Origin: JABDIP01 sp965227455
Lineage (GTDB): Bacteria; Pseudomonadota; Alphaproteobacteria; DSM-16000; Inquilinaceae
Reading direction: 5' to 3'
NCBI GenBank assembly: GCA_965227455.1
Contig: OZ245752.1
Location: 1,116,001-1,180,000 of the forward strand
Length of the DNA: 64,000 nucleotides
The notes beneath the pieces are model-generated. The model did not search any database, was not told the DNA's origin, and saw only the letters and a list, made by a program, of their open reading frames with translations. Both the position numbers and the translations under genes were made by a program. Shown here in pieces: positions 52,715 through 61,697 of this stretch (its first letter is position 1; the number at the start of each line of letters is the position of its first letter).

Positions 52715-53758
52715 TTGGCCACGACGAAACAGCCCCGCGGCAAGGCAAAATCCGCGAAATCCAACGGTGCCGGCACGACGGACGAGCCCAAGGCGACAAA
52801 GGAGGAGCTGCTCGACTATTACCGTCAGATGCTGCTGATCCGACGCTTCGAGGAAAAGGCGGGTCAGTTGTACGGGATGGGGCTGATCGGCGGGTTCTGC
52901 CATCTCTATATCGGCCAGGAAGCGGTGGTCGTCGGCATGGACGCGGCCCATGAGCCGCAGGACACGGTGATCACCGGCTATCGCGACCATGGCCATATGC
53001 TGGCCACCGGCATGGAGGCGCGCGGCGTGATGGCCGAGCTGACCGGCCGGCGCGGCGGCTATTCCAAGGGCAAGGGCGGCTCAATGCACATGTTCAGCCG
53101 CGAGAAGGGCTTCTATGGCGGCCACGGCATCGTCGGCGCCCAGGTCTCCCTCGGCAACGGCCTGGCCTTCGCCCACAAATACAAGAAGGACAAGGGCGTC
53201 GCCGCGATCTACATGGGCGACGGCGCGGTCAACCAGGGCCAGGTCTATGAAAGCTTCAACATGGCGGCGCTGTGGAAGCTGCCGGCCGTGTTCGTGATCG
53301 AGAACAACCGCTACGGCATGGGCACCTCGGTGCAGCGCGCCTCGGCCGATCCCGAGCTCTACAAGCGCGGCCAGGCCTATGGCATTCCCGGCATGCAGGT
53401 CGACGGCATGAACGTGCTGCGGGTCAAGGAGGCGGCGCTGGAGGCCCAGGCGCATGCCCGCTCCGGCAAGGGGCCCTACATCCTGGAGATGATGACCTAT
53501 CGCTATCGCGGCCACTCCATGTCCGATCCGGCGAAGTACCGCAGCCGGGAGGAAGTTGCGGAGGTCCGCGAGCAAAGCGACCCGATCGATTACGTGCGGA
53601 AGCGGCTGCTCGACTCCAAGGGGGCCAGCGAGGACGATCTGAAGGCGATCGACAAGGAGATCCGCGCCATCGTCAACGATTCCGCGGAATTCGCCCAGCA
53701 GAGCCCGGAGCCGGATCCGTCCGAGCTCTACACCGACGTGCTGGTCACGGCCGCCTAG
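52715..53758 (+). CDS. pdhA: Pyruvate dehydrogenase E1 component, alpha subunit
   Basis: The 347-residue E1 alpha starts at TTG (GGGAGGG four bases upstream). Thiamine diphosphate binding is seen in MGDGAVNQGQVYESFNMAAL followed by VIENNRYGMGT; the RGHSMSDPAKYRSREEV loop is conserved in E1 alpha. With PdhB it decarboxylates pyruvate and acetylates the lipoyl group of PdhC. First gene of the pdhA-pdhB-pdhC cluster. The N-terminal 25 residues are Lys/Ala-rich and probably flexible. Confidence 0.97.
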   Translation: MATTKQPRGKAKSAKSNGAGTTDEPKATKEELLDYYRQMLLIRRFEEKAGQLYGMGLIGGFCHLYIGQEAVVVGMDAAHEPQDTVITGYRDHGHMLATGMEARGVMAELTGRRGGYSKGKGGSMHMFSREKGFYGGHGIVGAQVSLGNGLAFAHKYKKDKGVAAIYMGDGAVNQGQVYESFNMAALWKLPAVFVIENNRYGMGTSVQRASADPELYKRGQAYGIPGMQVDGMNVLRVKEAALEAQAHARSGKGPYILEMMTYRYRGHSMSDPAKYRSREEVAEVREQSDPIDYVRKRLLDSKGASEDDLKAIDKEIRAIVNDSAEFAQQSPEPDPSELYTDVLVTAA

Positions 53759-53822
53759 ACACAAGAACGCGCCATGATCCGGCCGGCCCCCGGATGGGCC
53801 GCCGGGTGCGGGAGGACACAAG

Positions 53823-55199
53823 ATGCCGATCGAAATCCTGATGCCGGCGCTGTCGCCGACGATGACCGAGGGCACGCTCGCCAAATGGGTCAAGCAGGAA
53901 GGCGACGAGATATCCGCCGGCGACATCATCGCCGAGATCGAGACCGACAAGGCGACCATGGAGGTCGAGGCGGTCGACGAAGGCAAGCTCGGCCGCATCC
54001 TGGTCAATGAGGGCGCGGAGAACGTGGCGGTGAACACGCCAATCGCCGTGCTGCTGACCGATGGCGAGGACGAGGCTTCCATCGGTTCGGCCTCGGCGGC
54101 GCCGGCCACGGCCGACGCTCCGGCACCGGTGGCCGATCCGGAGCCCGCCGCGGCCGCGGCCGCACCGGTGATCTCCGCACCGCCGGCCAGCGACGAGGAC
54201 AAGTATTTCGACAAGACCCAGCGCCTGACCGTGCGCGACGCGCTGCGCGACGCCATGGCCGAGGAGATGCGGGCCGATCCCGACGTCTACCTGATGGGCG
54301 AGGAGGTGGCCGAGTATCAGGGCGCCTACAAGGTCAGCCAGGGACTGCTGCAGGAATTCGGCGCCGACCGGGTGATCGACACGCCGATCACCGAGCATGG
54401 TTTCGCCGGCCTGGGCGTCGGCGCCGCCATGGCCGGGCTGAAGCCCATCGTCGAGTTCATGACCTTCAACTTCGCCATGCAGGCCATCGACCAGATCGTC
54501 AACTCGGCCTCCAAGACCCTCTACATGTCGGGCGGCCAGATGGGCTGCCCGATTGTTTTCCGGGGCCCGAACGGGGCGGCCTCCCGGGTGGCGGCGCAGC
54601 ACAGCCAGGACTATGCCAGCTGGTATGCCCATTGCCCGGGCATGCATGTGGTCGCACCCTGGTCGGCGGCGGATGCCAAGGGGCTGCTGAAATCGGCGAT
54701 CCGCGATCCCAACCCGGTGATCTTCCTAGAGAACGAGATCCTCTACGGCCAGAGCTTCGACGTGCCGGAGGACCCGGAGTTCACGGTACCGATCGGCCGC
54801 GCCAAGATTGTCCGGGCCGGCAGCGACGTGACCATCGTCGCCTATTCGATCATGGTCGGAAAGGCGCTGGAGGCGGCGGAAATGCTGGCCCAGGACGGCA
54901 TCGACGCCGAGGTCATCGATCTGCGCACCATCCGGCCGCTGGACACCGCCACCATCATCGAATCCGTCAAGAAGACCAACCGCCTGGTCTCGGCCGAGGA
55001 GGGCTGGCCCTTCGCCGGTATCGGCTCCGAGCTGTCGGCGCTGATGATGGAAGAGGCCTTCGACTATCTCGACGCGCCGGTGATCCGGGTCTGCGGCGCC
55101 GACGTGCCGATGCCCTATGCCGCCAATCTGGAGGCGCTGACCCTGCCGCAGCCGGCCAATATCGTCGAGGCGGCACGCAAGGCCACCTATCGCGCCTGA
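53823..55199 (+). CDS. pdhB: Pyruvate dehydrogenase E1 beta subunit with N-terminal lipoyl domain
   Basis: The 458-residue protein has an N-terminal lipoyl domain (1-78, lipoyl Lys in EIETDKATMEVEAVD), an Ala/Pro linker (about 85-128) and an E1 beta transketolase-like domain (about 135-458; RDAMAEEMRADPDVYLMGEE, ITEHGFAGLGVGAA, GPNGAASRVAAQHSQDY). E1 beta with a lipoyl domain is a known alphaproteobacterial arrangement. Its lipoyl domain is nearly identical to that of PdhC. The gap to pdhA is 64 bases. Confidence 0.97.
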   Translation: MPIEILMPALSPTMTEGTLAKWVKQEGDEISAGDIIAEIETDKATMEVEAVDEGKLGRILVNEGAENVAVNTPIAVLLTDGEDEASIGSASAAPATADAPAPVADPEPAAAAAAPVISAPPASDEDKYFDKTQRLTVRDALRDAMAEEMRADPDVYLMGEEVAEYQGAYKVSQGLLQEFGADRVIDTPITEHGFAGLGVGAAMAGLKPIVEFMTFNFAMQAIDQIVNSASKTLYMSGGQMGCPIVFRGPNGAASRVAAQHSQDYASWYAHCPGMHVVAPWSAADAKGLLKSAIRDPNPVIFLENEILYGQSFDVPEDPEFTVPIGRAKIVRAGSDVTIVAYSIMVGKALEAAEMLAQDGIDAEVIDLRTIRPLDTATIIESVKKTNRLVSAEEGWPFAGIGSELSALMMEEAFDYLDAPVIRVCGADVPMPYAANLEALTLPQPANIVEAARKATYRA

Positions 55200-55225
55200 C
55201 AAGAAGCGCACCGGGGAGACACGAG

Positions 55226-56560
55226 ATGCCGATCAAGATCCTCATGCCGGCCCTGTCGCCGACCATGACCGAGGGCACGCTGGCCAGCTGGCAGAAGAAG
55301 GAAGGCGACGAGGTCACGGCCGGCGACGTGATCGCCGAGATCGAGACCGACAAGGCCACCATGGAGGTCGAGGCGGTCGACGAAGGCGTCATAGGCCGCA
55401 TCCTGATCCCCGAAGGCACCGAGGGCGTGCCGGTCAACGAGGTGATCGCGCTGCTGCTGGAAGAAGGCGAGGACGCCGCGGCGCTGGACTCCGCCTCCAC
55501 GGCCGCCGCTCCGCCGCCGGCGGCGGCCACCAACGGATCCGCGGCCTCCTCGGGCAATGGCGCCGCGGCCCCCGCGACCGCTCCGGCGCCGGCCGCTGCG
55601 CCTGCACTGGCTCCGGCAGCGAAGCCTACCGGCGGTCGGGTCTTTGCCAGCCCGCTGGCGCGCCGGCTGGCCGCCGATGCCGGGCTGGATCTTGCAGCCA
55701 TCTCCGGCAGCGGTCCCAATGGCCGCGTCGTCAAGGCCGATGTCCTGTCCGCCCAGGCCGGCGGCGGCGCCAAGGCCGCGGCCGGAGCAGCGGCGGCAGC
55801 CCCGCGCCCGGCGGCGGCACCCATCGCACCGGGCGCCGGCCCGGACGCACGGCAGCTCGCCGACGCCTATGGCATCCCCTATACCGAGGTGCCGAACAAC
55901 AATATCCGGAAAGTGGTCGCGCGGCGCCTCACCGAGGCCAAGCAGACCATCCCGCATTTCTACCTGACCATCGATTCCGAGATCGATGCGCTGCTGGCCG
56001 CCCGCAAGCAGATCAACGATGCCGCGCCCGAGGGCGTGAAGGTGTCGGTCAACGACATCGTCATCAAGGCCGCGGCCCTGGCCCTGGAGAAGGTGCCGGC
56101 GGCCAATGCGTCCTATACCGACAGCGCCATCCTGCTCTACGACCGGGTCGACATCGCCGTCGCCGTGGCCACCGACAACGGCTTGATCACGCCGATCATC
56201 AAGGACGCCGCCAACAAGGGGCTGGCGGAGATCTCGTCGGAGATGAAGGACCTCGCCGGCCGCGCCCGCCAGGGCAAGCTGAAGCCGGAGGAGTTCCAGG
56301 GCGGGACCTTCTCCGTCTCCAATCTCGGCATGTTCGGGATCAAGGCCTTCGACGCCGTCATCAACCCGCCCCAGGGCTGCATCCTGGCGGTCGGCGCCGG
56401 CAGCCAGCAACCGGTCGTCCGCAACGGCGAGCTGGCCGTCGCCACGGTGATGAGCAGCACGCTCTCGGTCGACCACCGGGTGGTCGACGGCGCCGTCGGC
56501 GCGGAATTCCTGGCGGCCTACAAGGTCATCATCGAGAATCCGTTCAGCATGATGCTTTGA
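55226..56560 (+). CDS. pdhC: Dihydrolipoamide acetyltransferase (E2 of pyruvate dehydrogenase)
   Basis: The 444-residue E2 has one lipoyl domain (1-78), an Ala/Pro linker, a peripheral subunit-binding domain (about 140-175: VFASPLARRLAADAGLDLAA, GPNGRVVKADV), another linker and the catalytic acetyltransferase core (about 215-444) ending with LSVDHRVVDGAVGAEFL, the HxxxD active site. The start at 55226 has GGGGAG about ten bases upstream and 26 bases separate it from pdhB. It forms the core of the complex and passes acetyl groups to CoA. Confidence 0.97.
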   Translation: MPIKILMPALSPTMTEGTLASWQKKEGDEVTAGDVIAEIETDKATMEVEAVDEGVIGRILIPEGTEGVPVNEVIALLLEEGEDAAALDSASTAAAPPPAAATNGSAASSGNGAAAPATAPAPAAAPALAPAAKPTGGRVFASPLARRLAADAGLDLAAISGSGPNGRVVKADVLSAQAGGGAKAAAGAAAAAPRPAAAPIAPGAGPDARQLADAYGIPYTEVPNNNIRKVVARRLTEAKQTIPHFYLTIDSEIDALLAARKQINDAAPEGVKVSVNDIVIKAAALALEKVPAANASYTDSAILLYDRVDIAVAVATDNGLITPIIKDAANKGLAEISSEMKDLAGRARQGKLKPEEFQGGTFSVSNLGMFGIKAFDAVINPPQGCILAVGAGSQQPVVRNGELAVATVMSSTLSVDHRVVDGAVGAEFLAAYKVIIENPFSMML

Positions 56561-56588
56561 CGGGACGGTCTGTTGCGCCATCCCTCCT

Positions 56589-56696
56589 GCGTCGTCCCCG
56601 GGCTTGACCCGGGGACCCGTGGCGCGGCCGGGATGGGCTGTCGGACGGCATGGCAGGGTGTAGCATGGGTCCCCGGGTCAGGCCCGGGGACGACGC
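56589..56696. repeat. Palindromic repeat, GTCGTCCCCGGGCTTGACCC family, copy 2
   Basis: The arms GCGTCGTCCCCGGGCTTGAC and GTCAGGCCCGGGGACGACGC mirror each other over about 30 bases with a 48-base centre. It lies between pdhC and lpd, so an RNA hairpin here could lower lpd expression relative to pdhABC (inference). Confidence 0.85.
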
Positions 56697-56732
56697 GGTG
56701 AAGTGGGCATAAGAGAGTTTGGGGAGTAGGGC

Positions 56733-58130
56733 ATGGCCGATACCAGCTTCGACCTGATCGTCATCGGCAGCGGCCCCGGCGGCTATGTCGCCGCCATCCG
56801 CGCCGCGCAGCTGGGCATGAAATCCGCGGTGGTCGAGCGCGAGGCGCTCGGTGGCATCTGCCTCAACTGGGGCTGCATCCCCACAAAGGCTCTGCTGCGC
56901 ACCTCGGAGATCAACCATCTGCTGCATAATCTGGGCAGTTATGGCTTTGAGGCCAACGGGGTAACCTTCGATGCTCAGAAAGTGGTCAAACGGTCCCGAC
57001 AGGTCGCGGCCCAGCTCTCCGGCGGCGTCAAACACCTGCTGAAGAAGAACAAGGTCACCGTGTTCGACGGCAACGCCAAGCTGGCCGGCAAGGGCAAGCT
57101 GACGGTGGAGAAGGGTGGCAAGACCGAGACCGTGTCGGCCAAGCACATCATCCTGGCGACCGGCGCCCGGGCGCGCTCCCTGCCGGGGCTGGAGCCGGAC
57201 GGCAAGCTGGTCTGGACCTATCGCGAGGCGATGGTGCCCGAGGCCATGCCGAAATCCCTGCTGGTGGTCGGTTCCGGCGCCATCGGCATCGAGTTCGCCA
57301 GCTTCTACCGCAACATGGGCGCGGAGGTGACCGTCGTCGAGATCATGGACCGGGTGCTGCCGGTCGAGGACGAGGAGATCTCCGCCTTCGCCCGCAAGGC
57401 CTTCGAGAAGCAGGGCATGAAGATCCTCACCGGCGCCAAGGTGGACAAGCTGGACAAAGGCAAGGACAGCGTCACCGCCACCATCGATGCCGGCGGCAAG
57501 AAGACCGAGATCACCGTCGACCGGGTCATCCTGGCCATCGGCATCGTCGGCAACACCGAGGATATCGGCCTGGAAGGCACCAAGGTGAAGGTCGATCGCG
57601 GCCACATCGTCATCGACGAGTGGATGCGGACCGGCGAGCCGGGGGTCTACGCCATCGGCGACGTGGTTGGCCCGCCCTGGCTGGCCCACAAGGCGAGCCA
57701 TGAGGGTGTGATCTGTGTGGAGAAGATCGCGGGCCTCAACGACGTGCACCCGCTCGACACCTCCAACATCCCGGGCTGCACCTACTGCATGCCGCAGGTG
57801 GCCAGCGTCGGCCTGACCGAGGCCAAGGCCAAGGAAGCCGGCCATACGGTCAAGGTCGGCAAGTTCCCCTATATCGGCAACGGCAAGGCCATCGCCATGG
57901 GCGAGCCGGAGGGCATGGTCAAGACCGTGTTCGACGCCAAGACCGGCGAGCTGCTGGGCGCCCATATGATCGGGGCGGAGGTCACCGAGCTGATCCAGGG
58001 CTACACCATCGCCCGCACGCTGGAGACCACCGAGGCGGAGCTGATGCACACCATCTTCCCGCACCCGACCTTGAGCGAGACCATGCATGAGAGCGTGCTC
58101 GACGCCTATGGGCGGGCGATCCACTTCTAG
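56733..58130 (+). CDS. lpd: Dihydrolipoamide dehydrogenase
   Basis: The 465-residue flavoprotein reoxidises dihydrolipoamide with NAD+. FAD site VIGSGPGGYVAAIRAAQLG, redox disulfide GGICLNWGCIPTKALL, NAD site LLVVGSGAIGIEFASFYRNM, second FAD motif GVYAIGDVVGPPWLAHKASH and the active-site His in HTIFPHPTLSETMHE are all intact. It completes the pyruvate dehydrogenase cluster; an additional role with other 2-oxoacid dehydrogenases cannot be excluded. Confidence 0.98.
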   Translation: MADTSFDLIVIGSGPGGYVAAIRAAQLGMKSAVVEREALGGICLNWGCIPTKALLRTSEINHLLHNLGSYGFEANGVTFDAQKVVKRSRQVAAQLSGGVKHLLKKNKVTVFDGNAKLAGKGKLTVEKGGKTETVSAKHIILATGARARSLPGLEPDGKLVWTYREAMVPEAMPKSLLVVGSGAIGIEFASFYRNMGAEVTVVEIMDRVLPVEDEEISAFARKAFEKQGMKILTGAKVDKLDKGKDSVTATIDAGGKKTEITVDRVILAIGIVGNTEDIGLEGTKVKVDRGHIVIDEWMRTGEPGVYAIGDVVGPPWLAHKASHEGVICVEKIAGLNDVHPLDTSNIPGCTYCMPQVASVGLTEAKAKEAGHTVKVGKFPYIGNGKAIAMGEPEGMVKTVFDAKTGELLGAHMIGAEVTELIQGYTIARTLETTEAELMHTIFPHPTLSETMHESVLDAYGRAIHF

Positions 58131-58153
58131 ACCGCACGGCACCGGCCGAAGCG

Positions 58154-58486
58154 ATGCTGAACCGAGTGTTCGGCGGTAAGCCGCCGGAAGAGGAGCCGGC
58201 CGAGGAGCCGCCGCAGGATCCCGAACCGGGCCTGTGGGACCGCATCAAGACGTTCTTCGTCCTGCTGTGGAACTGGACGATCCTGCTGGCGGCCATCGCC
58301 GGGTTCCTGCTCTGCGTCCGGCTGACCTATGGCTTCTGGCAGACGGCGATGGAGTCGCCGGACACCGACACCACGTTGCTGTTCGGCGCCATGGCGGTGG
58401 GCGGAGCCGCCGGCGCGGCCTTCCTCGGCTGGCAGAGCTGGCGCGGATTCCGATACTTCCGCCACCGCCGACGCCAGGGCCAATAG
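58154..58486 (+). CDS. Small two-helix membrane protein, unknown
   Basis: The 110-residue product begins with a Pro/Glu-rich cytosolic stretch (KPPEEEPAEEPPQDPEPG), then two transmembrane helices (VLLWNWTILLAAIAGFLLCV and LLFGAMAVGGAAGAAFLGW) and a basic tail. It starts 23 bases after lpd and may be cotranscribed with it. No family recognised. Confidence 0.6.
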   Translation: MLNRVFGGKPPEEEPAEEPPQDPEPGLWDRIKTFFVLLWNWTILLAAIAGFLLCVRLTYGFWQTAMESPDTDTTLLFGAMAVGGAAGAAFLGWQSWRGFRYFRHRRRQGQ

Positions 58487-58507
58487 CAGACTCCCCAGTT
58501 CCTAAGC

Positions 58508-58625
58508 CCCCTCACCCTAACCCTCTCCCGCAAGGGGAGAGGGGATCCGAGCGGTGCCCGGTTGGTGCGCCTCTCCCCTTGTGGGAGAGGGAGGGGCCCG
58601 CGCGTCAGCGTGGGAGGGTGAGGGG
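58508..58625. repeat. Palindromic repeat, CTCTCCCC/GGGAGAG family, copy 2
   Basis: Left arm CCCTCACCCTAACCCTCTCC and right arm GGAGGGTGAGGG at the outer edge, with inner stems CTCTCCCGCAAGGGGAGAGG and its mirror. It lies between convergent genes and probably terminates both. Confidence 0.85.
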
Positions 58626-58646
58626 TCTGAAGAGGACTCTGCGAAC

Positions 58647-59579
58647 TCAGGCGGGTGCGCCTTTGTTTCGGCCGGAGGCGCGCTCGATCAGCACCCGCTG
58701 CGTGGTGACATAGCCGTGCTCCAGCTCCGCCAGATGCGGGCCCAGCAGGGCGTGCAGCTTGGGCAGCGCGTGGAAGGGGGTCGTCGGGGAGTTGTGGTGC
58801 TCGGCATGGAAGGCGTTGTTCCAGGCCAGCCAGCGCGGCGCGAACACGGTCAGCACGGTGCGGGTATTGCGCAGCATGTCCGGCACCTTGGCGCAGCCGC
58901 CGTGTTCCGACATGCGGATCAGCCGCATCACCGGCTCGCCCGCGGCCCTGGGCAGCAGCCAGAAGAGCACCGCATCCCAGCTTCCCAGCCAGACCGATAC
59001 GCCCGCCACCGCCAGATAGACCGCCGCCATGATCTGCCCGTCGCGGCGGATCAGCGGCAGCGCGACCTCCGGCGCGTAGCTGCGCACCTGGGCCGAGAAG
59101 AAACCGAGCGGGAACACGATCAGGTCGCGCAGCAGCGAGCGGAAATAGGGGATGCCGGTGGCATAGAACAGGTATCCGCCGAGCGTGTCGGTATGCGGTA
59201 TGGCCTGCGGGTCCTTCTCCGGATCCTGGGTGAAGGTGTGATGCCGGAAATGCTCATGCAGGAAATGGGTCGGATTCAGGCCCAGGATCAAGGCCGAGAA
59301 CCAGTTGACGGCCGTGTTCAGCCAGCCGGTGGCGAATGCGGTGCGGTGCGAGGTTTCGTGGAAGGGCGAGAACCAGTGCACCAGCACGATGCCGTGCAGC
59401 ACTGTGGCCGGCACGGCCCAGAGGGAGCCGAGCGACAGCCACAGCAGATACCCGCTCGCGCCCATGGCAGCCAAATGCCCGGCCAGGAAGATCAGGCCGG
59501 GACCGTCGCTGCGCCGGTTGAGGCCCTTGAGCGCCTTGGTCCCGACGATGGTCTTCACATTGGCTGGCTTGGTCGCCAT
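58647..59579 (-). CDS. Fatty acid desaturase family membrane di-iron enzyme
   Basis: The 310-residue integral membrane protein has the three histidine boxes of this superfamily: HETSHR (about residue 73), HEHFRHH (about 107) and HAEHH (about 258), with four or more hydrophobic helices. Members desaturate acyl chains or hydroxylate lipids, carotenoids or sphingoid bases. The HEHFRHHTFTQDPEKDP motif is like that of small bacterial fatty acid hydroxylases/desaturases. Substrate cannot be fixed from sequence. It is divergent from the amino acid ABC transporter operon. Confidence 0.85.
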   Translation of the reverse strand: MATKPANVKTIVGTKALKGLNRRSDGPGLIFLAGHLAAMGASGYLLWLSLGSLWAVPATVLHGIVLVHWFSPFHETSHRTAFATGWLNTAVNWFSALILGLNPTHFLHEHFRHHTFTQDPEKDPQAIPHTDTLGGYLFYATGIPYFRSLLRDLIVFPLGFFSAQVRSYAPEVALPLIRRDGQIMAAVYLAVAGVSVWLGSWDAVLFWLLPRAAGEPVMRLIRMSEHGGCAKVPDMLRNTRTVLTVFAPRWLAWNNAFHAEHHNSPTTPFHALPKLHALLGPHLAELEHGYVTTQRVLIERASGRNKGAPA

Positions 59580-59765
59580 CGCGCGTCAGCTTCCCGGATT
59601 GGCGGATTGGCCTAGTGCTGCCGAGACAAGTCTAGCGCCTGGCAAAGCCCGGTTCCAAGCGACGCGATCGGCCGGAATTCCAGACGAAGGCCGGCGTTGA
59701 GCATTTGATCGCCCGCCAAGCACGGCGTACGCTTATTTCAAGAACAAGACAGTGGAGGCAGCAAA

Positions 59766-60599
59766 ATGAACGCGATCAGAACCGGCTGGAGCAAGTTTCT
59801 TGCCGTGAGTGCCGCGATTGTCGGTGCGGCAACGGTCCTTGCGCAGAGCCCGCAGGCATCCGCCCAGGACAGCGCCATCGACGACATCATGCGGCGCGGC
59901 ACCCTGAATGTCGGGCTCTCGACCTTCGTGCCCTGGTCCATGCGCGACAAGGAAGGCGAGCTGATCGGCTTCGAGATCGATGTCGCCCGGCGCCTGGCGG
60001 AGGATCTCGGCGTCGACGTCAACTTCGTGCCGACCGCCTGGGACGGCATCATCCCGGCCCTGATCGCCGGCAATTTCGACGTCATCATCAGCGGCATGAC
60101 GGTGACGCCGCAGCGCAATCTGACGGTCAACTTCACCATTCCCTACGCCCATTCCGGCATGCGGCTGGTGGCCCATCAGGAGCTGGCGGCCGACCTCACC
60201 AAGCTGGAGGATTACAACGACCCGGACGTGGTCTTCTCGTTGCGCCGCGGCTCGACCCCGGCCAGCTTTGTGCAGGCGACACTGCCCAAGGCGACGCTGA
60301 ACCTGTTCGACGAGGACGGGCAGTCCTTCCTGGAGATCATCAACGGCCGCTCCACGGCCACCTTCGCCTACGACCCGACTCCGGCGACCTGGGTCGAGCG
60401 CTATCCGGACGTGCTGTTCGTGCCCATCGACCAGGTCTACAACCAGGGCTCCGAGGCCTTCGCAGTGCGCAAGGGCGATCCGGACACGCTCAACGTGTTC
60501 AACAACTGGATCCGCCTGCGCTGGCAGGATGGCTGGCTGCAGGAGCGCAACGACTACTGGTTCCGCGGCCGCGAATGGGCCGACCAGGTTCCTGAGTAA
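59766..60599 (+). CDS. Amino acid ABC transporter substrate-binding protein
   Basis: The 277-residue protein has a signal peptide (FLAVSAAIVGAATVLAQ, cleavage near ASAQDS) and the SBP_bac_3 fold: LNVGLSTFVPWSMRDKEGEL, IGFEIDVARRLAEDLGVDV, WDGIIPALIAGNFDVIISGM and TPQRNLTVNFTIPY. Such proteins bind polar amino acids in the periplasm. GGAGG lies eight bases before the ATG. It heads the transporter operon, whose next gene follows after a palindromic repeat. Confidence 0.92.
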   Translation: MNAIRTGWSKFLAVSAAIVGAATVLAQSPQASAQDSAIDDIMRRGTLNVGLSTFVPWSMRDKEGELIGFEIDVARRLAEDLGVDVNFVPTAWDGIIPALIAGNFDVIISGMTVTPQRNLTVNFTIPYAHSGMRLVAHQELAADLTKLEDYNDPDVVFSLRRGSTPASFVQATLPKATLNLFDEDGQSFLEIINGRSTATFAYDPTPATWVERYPDVLFVPIDQVYNQGSEAFAVRKGDPDTLNVFNNWIRLRWQDGWLQERNDYWFRGREWADQVPE

Positions 60600-60621
60600 T
60601 CGGTGATTGCAGCGGCGGCGA

Positions 60622-60743
60622 GCCCTCACCCGGCTCACCTCCGCTCGCCACCCTCTCCCATGGGGAGAGGGAACCAAGGGCCGTCGCTTGAAACCCCCTC
60701 CCCTTGGGAGAGGGTGGGCCGCCGCAGGCGGACCGGGTGAGGG
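60622..60743. repeat. Palindromic repeat, CTCTCCCC/GGGAGAG family, copy 3
   Basis: Outer arms GCCCTCACCCGGCTCACCTC and CGGACCGGGTGAGGGC with inner stems CCCTCTCCCATGGGGAGAGGG and CCCCTTGGGAGAGGG. It sits within the transporter operon, between the binding-protein and first permease genes, where hairpins often stabilise the upstream mRNA (inference). Confidence 0.85.
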
Positions 60744-60788
60744 CCGAGCGCTGACGGTGCCGCTTCAGGCCGAACGGCATCCATCCCG

Positions 60789-61697
60789 GTGGCACGCATG
60801 CGCCCAATGACCCGAAAGCGGCGGTTTCACTGGCTGGACGTCGCCATCATCGCGGCGGTGGCGGCCCTGGTCGCCTTCGTCGCGCTCAGGGTCAATTCGG
60901 TCCTGCGCTACGACTGGGACTGGACCCACATTCCCAATTACATCCTGCGCTACGACGCGGAGGAGGGCTGGGTCGCCAACCTGCTGCTGCACGGCTTCCT
61001 GACCACCCTGCGCCTGGCGATCTGGGGCAACGTCCTGGCAGCGCTCATCGGACTGGTGTTCGGCCTCAGCCGGGTCAGCCGCAACCTGTTCCTGCGCATG
61101 GTCAGCCGGACCTATGTGGAGTTGATCCGCAACGTCCCGCCGCTGGTCTTCCTGTTCGTCTTCTACTTCTTCATCTCCAGCCAGATCATGCCGCTGCTGG
61201 GCATCGACGCCTTCGTGCGCGAAGCGTCGCCGGAGACCCTGGCGTTCATCTCCGTCCTGTTCGGCCGGCCGGAACTGCTGGGCAATTTCGTTGCCGGGCT
61301 GATCGCGCTTGCCATGTTCGAGGGCGCGTATGTGACCGAAATCGTCCGCGCCGGCGTGCAGTCGATCGACAAGGGTCAGTGGGAAGCTTCGCAGGCAATC
61401 GGCCTGTCGCGCTTCGATACCCTGCGCGACGTCATCCTGCCGCAGGCGGTGCGCCGGGTGGTGCCGCCGCTGGCCAACCAATTCATCTCGCTGATCAAAG
61501 ACAGCTCGATCATCGCCCTGATCTCGATCCAGGAATTGACCTTCACCGGACTTGAGGTGGTGGTCGCAACCTCCCGGGTCTTCGAGGTGTGGATCACCGT
61601 TGCGGCGATGTATTTCGTCATCTGCGCCGGATTCTCCGCCGGCTTCGACCGGCTTGAACGGCGCCTCGGGCTCGGCGACGGGCGGGGAGAGCGGTGA
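60789..61697 (+). CDS. Amino acid ABC transporter permease, first subunit
   Basis: The 302-residue protein has the HisM/GlnP-type permease domain: an N-terminal helix, a periplasmic loop, then LLHGFLTTLRLAIWGNVLAA and the EAA loop EASQAIGLSRFDTLRDVILPQAVRR that contacts the ATPase. ATGs at 60798 and 60807 are alternatives to the GTG start. It ends one base into the next permease ATG (TGATG), so the two are coupled. The pair forms the heterodimeric membrane channel. Confidence 0.92.
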   Translation: MARMRPMTRKRRFHWLDVAIIAAVAALVAFVALRVNSVLRYDWDWTHIPNYILRYDAEEGWVANLLLHGFLTTLRLAIWGNVLAALIGLVFGLSRVSRNLFLRMVSRTYVELIRNVPPLVFLFVFYFFISSQIMPLLGIDAFVREASPETLAFISVLFGRPELLGNFVAGLIALAMFEGAYVTEIVRAGVQSIDKGQWEASQAIGLSRFDTLRDVILPQAVRRVVPPLANQFISLIKDSSIIALISIQELTFTGLEVVVATSRVFEVWITVAAMYFVICAGFSAGFDRLERRLGLGDGRGER